DNA of 64,000 bases. Origin: Clostridiaceae bacterium. GTDB lineage: Bacteria > Bacillota > Clostridia > Peptostreptococcales > Tindalliaceae. Below are positions 45,438-54,500 of this stretch, in pieces (the stretch's first letter is position 1; every line of letters starts with the position of its first letter). The stretch is taken from NCBI GenBank assembly GCA_024635995.1, contig JAGXHW010000006.1, forward strand, positions 62,001 through 126,000. The letters run 5' to 3'. The notes under the pieces are model-generated. The model searched no databases. It had not been told where the DNA came from and saw only the letters and a program-made list of their open reading frames with translations. Position numbers and translations under genes: made by a program.

Positions 45438-46435
45438 ACCGATTGGCCTCCATTGAAGATACTTGTCACTAGAGGTATTAGCTTTTCCCGCGCTTCATCT
45501 AAAGTGCCTTGAATGACTGCACCTGCTGCTCTTTCATGGCCTCCACCGTTAAAGTTGGAAGCCAGCTCATTAACATCACACCATTTTTTAGACCGTAAGC
45601 TAATTTTCGTCTCTTCTGGTGATAGTTCTTTAAAGATAATGGCCAGTTCAACGCCTGAGATGTCTCTTACATAAGAAATAAATTCATCCAAGTCTTCATA
45701 GGCCACGTTAAAGCTATTTAATAATTCATCGGACACAGTCAATAGAACCACTTGATTGTTTGATATCAATTCCATTTTGTCAATTAAATACCCAAGAAAC
45801 TTAACATTTTGTAATGGCCTGTTCTGAAAAAGATGATACCTGATGGCTGCATGATCAGCACCCTGATCCAATAAGAAAGCCGTGGCTATGTGCGTATTTT
45901 TAGTTGTGCTGTCGTACAAAAAACTTCCCGTATCCATTATGATTCCGGTGAGCAGGCACGTAGCGGCCTTAGCGTTAACAGTATCATCTACATCTGATGC
46001 TAAATCTGTCAGGATTTCCGACGTTGAAGACGCGGATGAATCAACCCAGTCTATTTGACCGAAACCTATGTTGCTAACATGATGATCAATGTTGACTACC
46101 ATTTTTGATGAAGTCAGCAGCGATGAAAACCCATAAACCCTTTCTTTATTTCCGCAATCCAAAACAAAACACAGGTCATACTCAATGTCTCCTATACTAT
46201 CTTCACCTTTTAATTCGGAAAAAGAGGGGAGAAATGAATATTTAGACTGTGTATCACTGTCTGCAAAGGCATCTACCAACAAGGCCTTTTCAGACAAAAT
46301 GTGCTTTAATCCCAGTATGGAGCCATAAGCATCACCGTCAGGGTGAACATGCGTTACCAGCGCTACTCGGTGTTCTAATTTCACCAGTTTTAAAGGATTA
46401 TTCTGTTTCATTGTCATCAAGTCCATCTTCTTCAT
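45434..46435 (-). CDS. nrnA: DHH/DHHA1 phosphoesterase (NrnA-like oligoribonuclease / pAp phosphatase)
   Basis: This enzyme degrades short RNAs and 3'-phosphoadenosine 5'-phosphate. The DHH motifs are seen as THVHPDGDAYGS, VLDCGNKERV and NIDHHVSNIGFG; the DHHA1 domain ends with FNGGGHERAAGA. Several ATG codons near the start overlap the end of rbfA and none has a clear ribosome binding site, so the start could also be 46411. Its place between rbfA and truB is usual for nrnA in Firmicutes. Confidence 0.92.
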   Translation of the reverse strand: MKKMDLMTMKQNNPLKLVKLEHRVALVTHVHPDGDAYGSILGLKHILSEKALLVDAFADSDTQSKYSFLPSFSELKGEDSIGDIEYDLCFVLDCGNKERVYGFSSLLTSSKMVVNIDHHVSNIGFGQIDWVDSSASSTSEILTDLASDVDDTVNAKAATCLLTGIIMDTGSFLYDSTTKNTHIATAFLLDQGADHAAIRYHLFQNRPLQNVKFLGYLIDKMELISNNQVVLLTVSDELLNSFNVAYEDLDEFISYVRDISGVELAIIFKELSPEETKISLRSKKWCDVNELASNFNGGGHERAAGAVIQGTLDEAREKLIPLVTSIFNGGQSV

Positions 46436-46838
46436 CAGTATTCACTTCATCTGCTCCATTCGATGGACTACTATCAGGTGTATTTTGTTTGGATATTTCG
46501 GCAATTTTCTGGGCCATTGAAACACCGTATTCAATGGAATTATCAACCTTGAAAAGAATCACCGGTGTGTGGTGAAGTTTCACTTTCTTGCCAACTTCCC
46601 TCCGCACATACCCTGCGGATTTAGTTAATCCTTCCATGGTGTTCATTTTTTCTTCTTCTGTCCCTAAAACGCTAATGTACACCGTGGCATAACTTAAATC
46701 TTTTGTGACATCAACTGATACCACGCTGGCCATACCGGAGATGCGTGGATCTTTCAAATCATTACGAATGATTTGACTGATTACCTTTTTATATTCTTCA
46801 TTTATTCTATTGACACGTGGATAAGACATACAGCTCAT
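46398..46838 (-). CDS. rbfA: 30S ribosome-binding factor A
   Basis: RbfA assists late 16S rRNA maturation. The KH-like fold is seen from RVNRINEEYKKVISQIIRND through VSVDVTKDLSYATVYISVLG to LHHTPVILFKVDNSIEYG. The 146 residues include an acidic tail of about 25 residues, longer than the family core. It lies 30 bases after infB, and its tail overlaps the start of nrnA. Confidence 0.96.
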   Translation of the reverse strand: MSCMSYPRVNRINEEYKKVISQIIRNDLKDPRISGMASVVSVDVTKDLSYATVYISVLGTEEEKMNTMEGLTKSAGYVRREVGKKVKLHHTPVILFKVDNSIEYGVSMAQKIAEISKQNTPDSSPSNGADEVNTDEEDGLDDNETE

Positions 46839-46868
46839 CCTTTCTACTTCTACAACATTTTTATGGAA

Positions 46869-48998
46869 CTAACTTAATGAAGTCGGCTTTTGCTCCTTCA
46901 TATGGAACGCTTCAATCATGTCGCCTTCTTTAACATCATTATAATTTTCCAGGCCGATTCCACATTCATAGCCTGTTGCAACTTCTTTCACATCGTCCTT
47001 GAACCTTCTTAAAGAATCAATACTGCCTTCATGAACAACAATACCATCACGAACCAATCGAATACTTGCGTTCCGTAGAATTTTACCTTCAACCACATAG
47101 CATCCAGCAACCATGCCGCTGCCTGGCACTTTAAACATTGCCCTGACTTCAGCTTTACCCAAATCAACTTCCTTATACTCAGGGTCAAGCATGCCTGTCA
47201 TCGCAGCTTCAATGTCTTCGATTGCATTATAGATGATTCGGTAAGTACGTATGTCAACATCTTCTTTTTTTGCGAGGGCAGCAGCATTTGAAGTTGGTCT
47301 GACATTGAATCCAATGATAATCGCGTTGGAAGCAGATGCCAGCATTACATCTGTTTCTGTAATGGCTCCAACACCACCATGAATGGGACGCAAAACAACT
47401 TTCCCCGTTGATAGTTTTTGTAACGATTGTTTAACCGCTTCCACTGAACCATGCACATCTGCTTTTAAAATAATATTTAATTCTTTGATCTGGCCAGCCT
47501 GCATTTGCTGGTATAGTGCATCTAAAGAGATTTTTTGACTGGATTTTAACTGTTCTTCCTTGATGCGCGTTTTCCTGTTATCAACGATTTCCCTGGCTGT
47601 TCTGTCATCTGCAACTGCCAGTAATTGATCCCCGGCATCTGGTACTTCTGCCAAACCGGTTATTTCAATAGCCGTTGAAGGTTTTGCAATAGATACATTT
47701 CGGCCTTTGTCATTAATCATTGCACGTACACGACCACATGTGTTACCCACAACGACTGAATCACCCACACGCAGCGTTCCATTTTGTATTAATACGGTTG
47801 CAACGGTTCCTCTTCCCTTATCCAACTTAGCTTCAACGACCACGCCGATTGCATCTCTGTTGGGGTTGGCTTTTAATTCTTCCATCTCAGCCACAAGTAA
47901 AATCATTTCCAGTAAACTGTCGATGTTTTCACCTTTCAAAGCGGATACCGGAACAGCGATGACTTCACCACCATATTCTTCGATAATCACACCGTGGTCG
48001 GCCAATTCCTGTTTAACGCGGTCCTGGTTAGCGCCTATTTTATCAATTTTATTGATGGCGACAATAATTGGTACTTTTGCAGCTTTAGCATGATTGATAG
48101 CTTCAATGGTCTGGGGCATCACGCCGTCATCTGCGGCTACCACAAGAATGGCAATATCTGTGACCTTTGCACCACGTGCACGCATTGCTGTGAAAGCTTC
48201 ATGCCCTGGAGTGTCAAGAAAAACAATCTTCTTCTTATCAATCTCAACTTCTGACGCACCAATATGTTGAGTAATACCACCAGCTTCTCTTTCGGTCACT
48301 TTTGTTTTTCTAATGGCATCCAACAAAGACGTTTTTCCATGGTCAACATGTCCCATAACCGTCACCACAGGAGGTCTGGGTCGCAGGTCTTTTACTTCAT
48401 CTTTTGCAATAAATACATCTGATTCTTCAAGTCTTACTTCAACCTTTTTTTGTATTTCAATCTCATACTCAGCCGCAATTTTTTCAGCAAATTCAAAATC
48501 TATTTCCTGGTTAATCGCAGCCATGATCCCCATTTTGATCAGATTCATTATGATTTCATTAGGGTTCTTTTTAATCTTTTCTGCAAAATCTTTTACAATA
48601 ATACGTTCTCCAATTTCGATAATAGCAGGTCCTTCTTTCTTATCCTTTTTTGGTGCTTCCTGTTTTTCGGTTTGTTCTTCATGATGTTCTTTGTGCTTCA
48701 TCTTTTTATCTTTTCGTTTGCCACGCACTTCTTTTTCTTCTTTCTTTTCAATCTCTTTCTTGAAAGGCTTAGCTTTCTCTGTTTTTCCAGAACCTGCTGT
48801 TTTTTCCTTCTTTTCTGACTTCGCTTCAGAAGCTTTTACTTCTTCTTTAACCAAATCAATCACTAAGTTTGCTTCATCTTCTTCCAGGGTGCTCATGTGA
48901 CTATTGGTTTTAATACCCAATTCGCTTAGTTTACCGATTAATTCCTTGTTACCCATATCCAGTTCTTTTGCCAGTTGATACACTCTAATTTTTGACAT
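46869..48998 (-). CDS. infB: Translation initiation factor IF-2
   Basis: IF-2 is the GTPase that brings initiator tRNA to the ribosome. An N-terminal domain ([13 protein letters not shown]) is followed by a Lys/Glu-rich linker (about residues 60-125). The G domain has [19 protein letters not shown] and NKIDK. Domains II-IV follow, with [17 protein letters not shown] in domain III. ATG at 48998 is chosen because GGAGG lies just upstream; an in-frame codon at 49016 would start within that site. Length 709 is normal. Confidence 0.97.
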   Translation of the reverse strand: MSKIRVYQLAKELDMGNKELIGKLSELGIKTNSHMSTLEEDEANLVIDLVKEEVKASEAKSEKKEKTAGSGKTEKAKPFKKEIEKKEEKEVRGKRKDKKMKHKEHHEEQTEKQEAPKKDKKEGPAIIEIGERIIVKDFAEKIKKNPNEIIMNLIKMGIMAAINQEIDFEFAEKIAAEYEIEIQKKVEVRLEESDVFIAKDEVKDLRPRPPVVTVMGHVDHGKTSLLDAIRKTKVTEREAGGITQHIGASEVEIDKKKIVFLDTPGHEAFTAMRARGAKVTDIAILVVAADDGVMPQTIEAINHAKAAKVPIIVAINKIDKIGANQDRVKQELADHGVIIEEYGGEVIAVPVSALKGENIDSLLEMILLVAEMEELKANPNRDAIGVVVEAKLDKGRGTVATVLIQNGTLRVGDSVVVGNTCGRVRAMINDKGRNVSIAKPSTAIEITGLAEVPDAGDQLLAVADDRTAREIVDNRKTRIKEEQLKSSQKISLDALYQQMQAGQIKELNIILKADVHGSVEAVKQSLQKLSTGKVVLRPIHGGVGAITETDVMLASASNAIIIGFNVRPTSNAAALAKKEDVDIRTYRIIYNAIEDIEAAMTGMLDPEYKEVDLGKAEVRAMFKVPGSGMVAGCYVVEGKILRNASIRLVRDGIVVHEGSIDSLRRFKDDVKEVATGYECGIGLENYNDVKEGDMIEAFHMKEQKPTSLS

Positions 48999-49028
48999 AC
49001 CCTTCACCTCCAGCATCTCACCCTTAGG

Positions 49029-49334
49029 TCAGTGATCCATATTTTCACGGATTTGTGTAGCAAACCCTTCATCTAAGACAATCAATATTGACCGATTACT
49101 TTTCCCAATGGCCATTCCCATTTCTTTCATTAACAAACCTGAAATACATGTGACGCCATTCTTCTCTGCCAATAATAAAAACTCTTCTCTGGTTGATTCA
49201 GCTGAATCAGTTGCAAGCAACATCAGTTTTGCTTTGTTTTTTTGGACTGTAGCTCTAACGCCCATCTCCCCCGACACGATTTTGCCGGCTTTCGCTGCAA
49301 ATCCAAGCATGGTTAGTATTTTTTCTTTATTCAT
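49029..49334 (-). CDS. L7Ae-family K-turn RNA-binding protein (YlxQ)
   Basis: This small L7Ae/L30e-like protein probably binds kink-turn RNA. Landmarks are LGFAAKAGKIVSGEMGV and KAKLMLLATDSAESTREEF. ATG at 49334 (MNKEKIL) is preferred because AAGG lies nine bases upstream; an ATG two codons earlier is too close. It overlaps the end of rnpM by eight bases. Its place between rnpM and infB is the standard ylxQ position. The function is inferred from the family. Confidence 0.9.
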   Translation of the reverse strand: MNKEKILTMLGFAAKAGKIVSGEMGVRATVQKNKAKLMLLATDSAESTREEFLLLAEKNGVTCISGLLMKEMGMAIGKSNRSILIVLDEGFATQIRENMDH

Positions 49335-49605
49335 CTTCATTTACCTTGTTGAACGCTTCTTCCAGTGATTGATAGACTTCCTCCGTTACATCTCTATGAA
49401 ACGTTCTATTTAATGCTTTTGTTTTCTTGATTTTGTCAAAACAAGCTTTCTTCTTGCATAGATAAGCACCTCTGCCATGCGCTTTACCCGTTAAATCCAG
49501 GTGCACTTCACCTTCTTTATTGGCCACAACACGAATCAGTTCTCTTTTGTCTTTCATTTCCTGACAGGCAATGCACTTGCGTAAAGGTATTTTGTGTTGC
49601 TTCAT
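49327..49605 (-). CDS. rnpM: YlxR/RnpM, RNase P modulator family protein
   Basis: This basic 92-residue protein is of the YlxR family (DUF448), reported in Bacillus to bind the RNase P RNA and modulate its activity. The hallmark PLRKCIACQEMKDKRELIR opens the protein, and GRGAYLCKKKACFDK follows at mid-length. AGGGGTGA stands in front of the ATG. It is the gene after nusA in the operon, as in most Firmicutes. Confidence 0.93.
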   Translation of the reverse strand: MKQHKIPLRKCIACQEMKDKRELIRVVANKEGEVHLDLTGKAHGRGAYLCKKKACFDKIKKTKALNRTFHRDVTEEVYQSLEEAFNKVNEDE

Positions 49606-49616
49606 TCATGTCACCC

Positions 49617-50765
49617 CTACTCTTCATTGTTATCAGTGCTATCGGTTGAAGCTTCAGCTGCTGTTTCATCGGATGCTTCAGACTCAGTCAAAACGAGTTC
49701 AGTATCCCGATGTGATTCTTCCGCTTCCAATTCTGTCATCTGTGTTTCACTTTTTATATCAATTTTCCAACCAGTTAATTTTGCGGCCAAACGGGCATTT
49801 TGTCCTTCCTTACCTATGGCTAAGGATAACTGATAATCCGGCACAACAACCCTGGCTGATTTAGAATCTTCATAGACAATGGTCCGGCTCACTTTAGCCG
49901 GGCTTAACGCACTTGTTATGAATTCAACAGGGTTTTCGCTGTATTTTATGATGTCAATTTTCTCGCCTTTCAGCTCATTTACGATGGCCTGCACACGTAC
50001 GCCTTTTTGTCCTACACATGCACCTACCGGATCAACATTGGTGTCTTTTGTACTAACAGCTATTTTGGTACGATAGCCAGCTTCTCTTGATATGCTTTTA
50101 ATCTCAACAACACCATCATGTATTTCCGGAACCTCCAATTCAAATAATCGTTTAATTAAACCTGGATGAGTTCTTGAAACCAGAATTTGTGGTCCTTTGG
50201 TTGTTTTCTTTACTTCCACAATATACGTTTTAAGTCGGTCTCCGGGGTGGTAGCTTTCTCCTGGCATTTGTTCATTATGCCCGAGGATTGCTTCGGTTTT
50301 TCCAAGATTAATGAATGCAGTGCCTCTCACAACTCTTGCCACAACACCAGCGATGATATCTGATTCCCGGCTAATATATTCTTCAAAAACAACACCTCGT
50401 TCTGCTTCTCTAATACGTTGAACCACAACCTGTTTTGCAGTTTGAGCTGCAATCCGTCCAAAATCACGGGGGGTTACTTCTTTTTCAACAATATCACCAA
50501 TCTTATAATTTGGATCAATGTCTTTTGCTTCTTCCAGGGATATTTCCTGAATGTCATCTTCGACTTCCTCAGCGACTTGTTTTTGTCCGTAAACTCTCAC
50601 TTCTCCGGTTTCCCTGCTAATTTCAACCCGGACGTTATGAGATGAACTAAAATTTCTTTTATAACTGGAAATAAGGGCTGCTTCAATCGCTTCAATCAAT
50701 ACATCTTTTGATATTCCTTTGTCTTGTTGAATTTGTTCCAACGCTTCAATAAATTCCGTATTCAT
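49617..50765 (-). CDS. nusA: Transcription termination/antitermination protein NusA
   Basis: NusA binds RNA polymerase and RNA and controls pausing, termination and antitermination. An N-terminal polymerase-binding domain (1-125) is followed by S1 (IIAGVVARVVRGTAFINLG) and two KH domains (VGACVGQKGVRVQAIVNEL and LAIGKEGQNARLAAKLTGW). The last 35 residues are a Glu/Ser/Thr-rich acidic tail. AGGAGG precedes the ATG. It follows rimP by 11 bases. Confidence 0.97.
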   Translation of the reverse strand: MNTEFIEALEQIQQDKGISKDVLIEAIEAALISSYKRNFSSSHNVRVEISRETGEVRVYGQKQVAEEVEDDIQEISLEEAKDIDPNYKIGDIVEKEVTPRDFGRIAAQTAKQVVVQRIREAERGVVFEEYISRESDIIAGVVARVVRGTAFINLGKTEAILGHNEQMPGESYHPGDRLKTYIVEVKKTTKGPQILVSRTHPGLIKRLFELEVPEIHDGVVEIKSISREAGYRTKIAVSTKDTNVDPVGACVGQKGVRVQAIVNELKGEKIDIIKYSENPVEFITSALSPAKVSRTIVYEDSKSARVVVPDYQLSLAIGKEGQNARLAAKLTGWKIDIKSETQMTELEAEESHRDTELVLTESEASDETAAEASTDSTDNNEE

Positions 50766-50776
50766 GCGTATGCCTC

Positions 50777-51241
50777 CTAAAAGATAATGGCTAATCTAAC
50801 CAAAGCTACCTGCGATTCATTAAACGTTAGCTGTTTCTCCTGATCTGTTTCAATAACAATATTTTCGCCGTCCTTGCTGATGAGTATTCCTTCGTATAGC
50901 TTTTTTTCATCCAATAATTGATAAAGTTTTATTTCAACACGCTTTCCTATGTTTCGCTGAAAGTCTGCCGCTTTTTTTAATGGTCTATCAAGGCCAGGAG
51001 ACGAAACTTCCAGATAATAATGTTCCTTAATCCAGTCATGCTCATCAAGTTTCCCATCAATACCGCGGCTTACTGTTTCACAATCGTTTATTGTCACTCC
51101 ATCAGGTTTGTCAATGAACACGCGGAGAAAGTAATCCTGACCTTCTTTAACATACTCCACATCAACCAACTCAACCGTGTCATCAGATAACAGAGTATTA
51201 ACCAATTCCGTCACTTTTTGCTCTATTTCCTTTTTTTTCAT
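50777..51241 (-). CDS. rimP: Ribosome maturation factor RimP
   Basis: RimP helps assemble the 30S subunit. Its 154 residues contain DVEYVKEGQDYFLRVFIDKP, DCETVSRGID and the diagnostic YYLEVSSPGLDRPLK. GGAGG lies seven bases before the ATG. It opens the nusA operon; the predicted promoter is at 51520-51492, leaving an untranslated leader of about 240 bases with hairpins and copy 3 of the dispersed repeat. Confidence 0.96.
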   Translation of the reverse strand: MKKKEIEQKVTELVNTLLSDDTVELVDVEYVKEGQDYFLRVFIDKPDGVTINDCETVSRGIDGKLDEHDWIKEHYYLEVSSPGLDRPLKKAADFQRNIGKRVEIKLYQLLDEKKLYEGILISKDGENIVIETDQEKQLTFNESQVALVRLAIIF

Positions 51242-51259
51242 GAAGGATCCTCCACTCTC

Positions 51260-51392
51260 AATTTTATCCGATGACTACCACCGCTAAGCCTCCCTCTTTT
51301 GCAAGAGGTAGATAAGCGGTGCTACGTCCCAGGATAACGTATTCTAACCTTCTGATGGAGTTAATTCCACCAGAAGCTAAAAATCCTGTTTT
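51260..51392 (-). repeat. Dispersed structured repeat, copy 3, in the rimP-nusA leader
   Basis: This is the most compact full copy, about 133 bases. On the - strand it begins AACAGGATTTTTAGC and ends GTAGTCATCGGATAAAATT. Two hairpins are clear: an outer CAGGAT/ATCCTG pairing enclosing CTTCTG/CAGAAG and TGGA/TCCA, then CACCGCT/AGCGGTG enclosing CCTCTT/AAGAGG. Copy 2 keeps both folds, with the inner stem of the second hairpin built from different bases. It lies just upstream of the rimP ribosome binding site. Confidence 0.8.
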
Positions 51393-51475
51393 TTGTGATG
51401 AACAGGAAAGAGTGGGGAATACCCACTCTTCTCGTCGTTGATATGCGATTCAAGCCATAATCCTTCCCATCACAA
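51393..51475 (-). promoter_or_regulatory. Folded leader segment of rimP-nusA with terminator-like hairpin
   Basis: AAGAGTGGG (51408-51416) and CCCACTCTT (51422-51430) form a 9-bp stem with a five-base loop. It is enclosed by an outer 8-bp pairing, TTGTGATG (51393-51400) with CATCACAA (51468-51475). On the - strand the outer helix is followed by AAAA, and the inner stem by a short T-rich TTTCCTGTT, so it is at best a weak terminator. It lies between the rimP promoter and the repeat element and may be an attenuator. Confidence 0.6.
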
Positions 51476-51491
51476 GATCCATATCAGCGTA

Positions 51492-51520
51492 ATTATAACA
51501 TAATAATGTGACTAAATCAA
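51492..51520 (-). promoter_or_regulatory. Predicted promoter of the rimP-nusA operon
   Basis: On the - strand TTGATT (51520-51515) and TATAAT (51497-51492) are separated by 17 bases, with an extended TG one base before the -10. The -35 overlaps the end of polC. The start site would be near 51485. Confidence 0.8.
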
Positions 51521-54500
51521 GATTGAACGGCCAAATTGAATAGTGACAGCTGATTGGTCTCTGGCAAATGTAGACAAGCTCCATGGGTTTTTAATGTTTC
51601 GATTACTGTTTTAGAAGCTCCGGTTCTTTGTCTTACATCTTCCAATGACAAAAACTCACCTTTGTCCCTTTCATCAGCAATTCTTCGGGCAACATTTTGA
51701 CCAACACCCTGAAGTGAGGACAATGGCGGCCTTATTAAGTGATCGCCCACCTGAAATTGTTCTGCATGAGATTCGTAGAGGTTAACCGGCAGTATGTTAA
51801 TGCCTCGACTAAACATTTCCAATGCTACTTCCAGCACAATCAGCATGTTCTTTTCTTTCGCAGTTTGATCATTGCCCTGGGCTTCAAGTTGTTTTACCTT
51901 TTCATGGATCGTGTCCATTCCCTGAATCATCAGTTGCGCATCAAAGTCATCAACTTTCATGCTGAAGTATGTGGCATAGAAGGCTTCTGGATAATAAACC
52001 TTATACCATGCTATACGAAATGACATCATAACATAGGCCACTGCATGGGCTTTTGGAAACATGTATTTGATCTTATGGCATGAATCAATATACCATTGCG
52101 GTACATCGTTTTCTCTCATTAAACCTGCTTCTTCTTCAGTTATGCCTTTACCTTTTCTAACTTTTTCCATAATCTTAAAAGAATCCTTGGCAGGTAAACC
52201 TTTTAATATGAGATAATTCATGATGTCATCACGGGTGCAGATCACTTCTTTAAGTGTTGCTGTTTTCTTGTGGATCAGCTCTTGTGCATTGTTTAACCAC
52301 ACATCTGTTCCATGGGACAACCCACTGATTCTAACAAGTTCACCAAAAGTTGATGGTTGTGTGTCTTGCAGCATTTGTCGAACAAACCGGGTGCCAAATT
52401 CAGGAATGGCGATGCTCCCAAGTTCTGGTTGAAAACGTTTGTCTTTCAATTTCAATACTGATGAATCAATAAAAATACTTTTAGTTGTTACATCATCCAG
52501 GGGTATATCCAGTGCGTTTGTTCCGGTAAAATCTTCAAGCATTCGAATCATTGTTGGCACATCGTGTCCAAGAATGTCCAGTTTTAGAAGTCTTCCACTC
52601 AATGCATGATAATCAAAATGTGTTGTTACAACCCCAGATTTTGAATCATTCGCTGGATATTGTATGGGTGTAAACTCATGAATGTCTTTGTCTGAAGGAA
52701 CAATCATAACACCACCCGGGTGTTGGCCCGACGTTTTTTTAACACCTGAACAGCCTTCTGTCAATCTTTTTATTTCTGCATTATTTTGTTGCAGGCCTCT
52801 TTCTTCACCATACTTTTTCACGTAGCCATACGCCGTTTTATGTGCAATGGTACCGATGGTTCCAGCCCTGAAAACCTTGCTTTTTCCGAACAAAACCTCT
52901 ACATATTGATGCGCTTCTGTTTGATATTCTCCCGCGAAATTCAAATCAATGTCCGGTTCTTTATCTCCTTCAAATCCCAGAAACACTTCGAAAGGTATTT
53001 GGTGTCCGTCTTTCTTGTAGTTTTTCCCGCATTTAGGACACACAGCATCCGGCAAATCCACTCCCGATTCCACTTGACCTTCTGTAAAGAATACCGAATG
53101 TTTGCAGTCTGTACAAATATAATGTGGTGGCAATGGATTTACTTCAGTGATATCGCTCATAGTCGCTGCAAAAGAAGAACCTACAGAACCCCTGGATCCC
53201 ACGAGGTAACCGTCTGATAGAGATTTAGCCACTAATTTGTGGGCAATCATGTACATTACAGCATAACCATTATCAATGATTGAATGCAGCTCTCTTTCGA
53301 GGCGTTTTGAAACAATTTCCGGTAAAGGGTCACCGTAAATGGACACTGCTTTTTCTCGGCATAATTTTTCCAGTTGTTCCTCTGACCCTTCAATATAAGG
53401 AGGAAATGTGCCTTCTGGAACCGGAAGCATGTCTTCTATTTCATTCGCTAATGTAGCTGGATTGGACACAACAATTTCATCAGCTTTTTCAGTGCCCAAA
53501 TAGGAAAACTCCCGCAACATCTCTTCTGTGGATTTTAAAAATAACTCCGCAGTGTCTTGGGCTTCATCATACCCCATGCCAGTTTGCAGGATTTTTCGAT
53601 AGGCATCATCTGTCCAGGATGCATAATGTGTATCCCCGGTAGCCAAGACAGGTTTGTTTAAAGCTTCTCCAATACTAACAATGCTTCTATTTATTTCCTG
53701 CAACTCTTCTTTGTTTCTAACAAATCCCTTTTCAATTAAAAATAGATTGTTTGCTACTGGCTGAACTTCCAGATAATCATAAAAACCCACGATCTCATTG
53801 ATCTTTTCTTCTGGTTCTCTGCTGAGAATTGCCTGATATAGTTCTCCAGCCTGGCAGGCCGTTCCCAAAAGCAAACCTTCTTTTTTGCTGCGTAATAAAC
53901 TCTTGGGTATCCGTGGTTTTTTATAAAAATAATCCATGTGAGAAGTTGTTATTAATTCATATAGATTTCTGAGCCCCGTTTTATTCTTGGCAATGGCTAT
54001 GAAATGATAGGGCTTCAATTTTGTAATATCCACATTCAGACCTAATTTTATATTCATGTCTCTAAAAGTGTGAATGTTTTTATGCTCCATCATTTTTACC
54101 AGATGAAGAAATATCTCTGCAGTGGCACGTGCATCATGAACAGCACGGTGGTGATTTTCCAGGTTAATACCCAATGCTTTTGCGACAAGGTTTAGTTTAT
54201 GTCTTTTTAATTCTGTCAAAAGCACTCTTGATAATGTCAACGTATCAATGACTGAAAAGGCAAATGGTTCATTCAATTTTCTCAAATTTTCACGAATAAA
54301 CCCTACATCGAAATTAGCATTGTGTGCAACTAAAACAGCTCCTTCGCAAAAATTAATAAAATCAGGCATTACTTTCTCAATGCGTGGTGCTGAAGCTACC
54401 ATTTCATTAGTAATACCTGTTAATTCGCTGATTATATTTGAAATATTAATGCCTGGATTAATAAGCTGACTAAATTCTGAGACAATTTCTCCCTGCTCAA

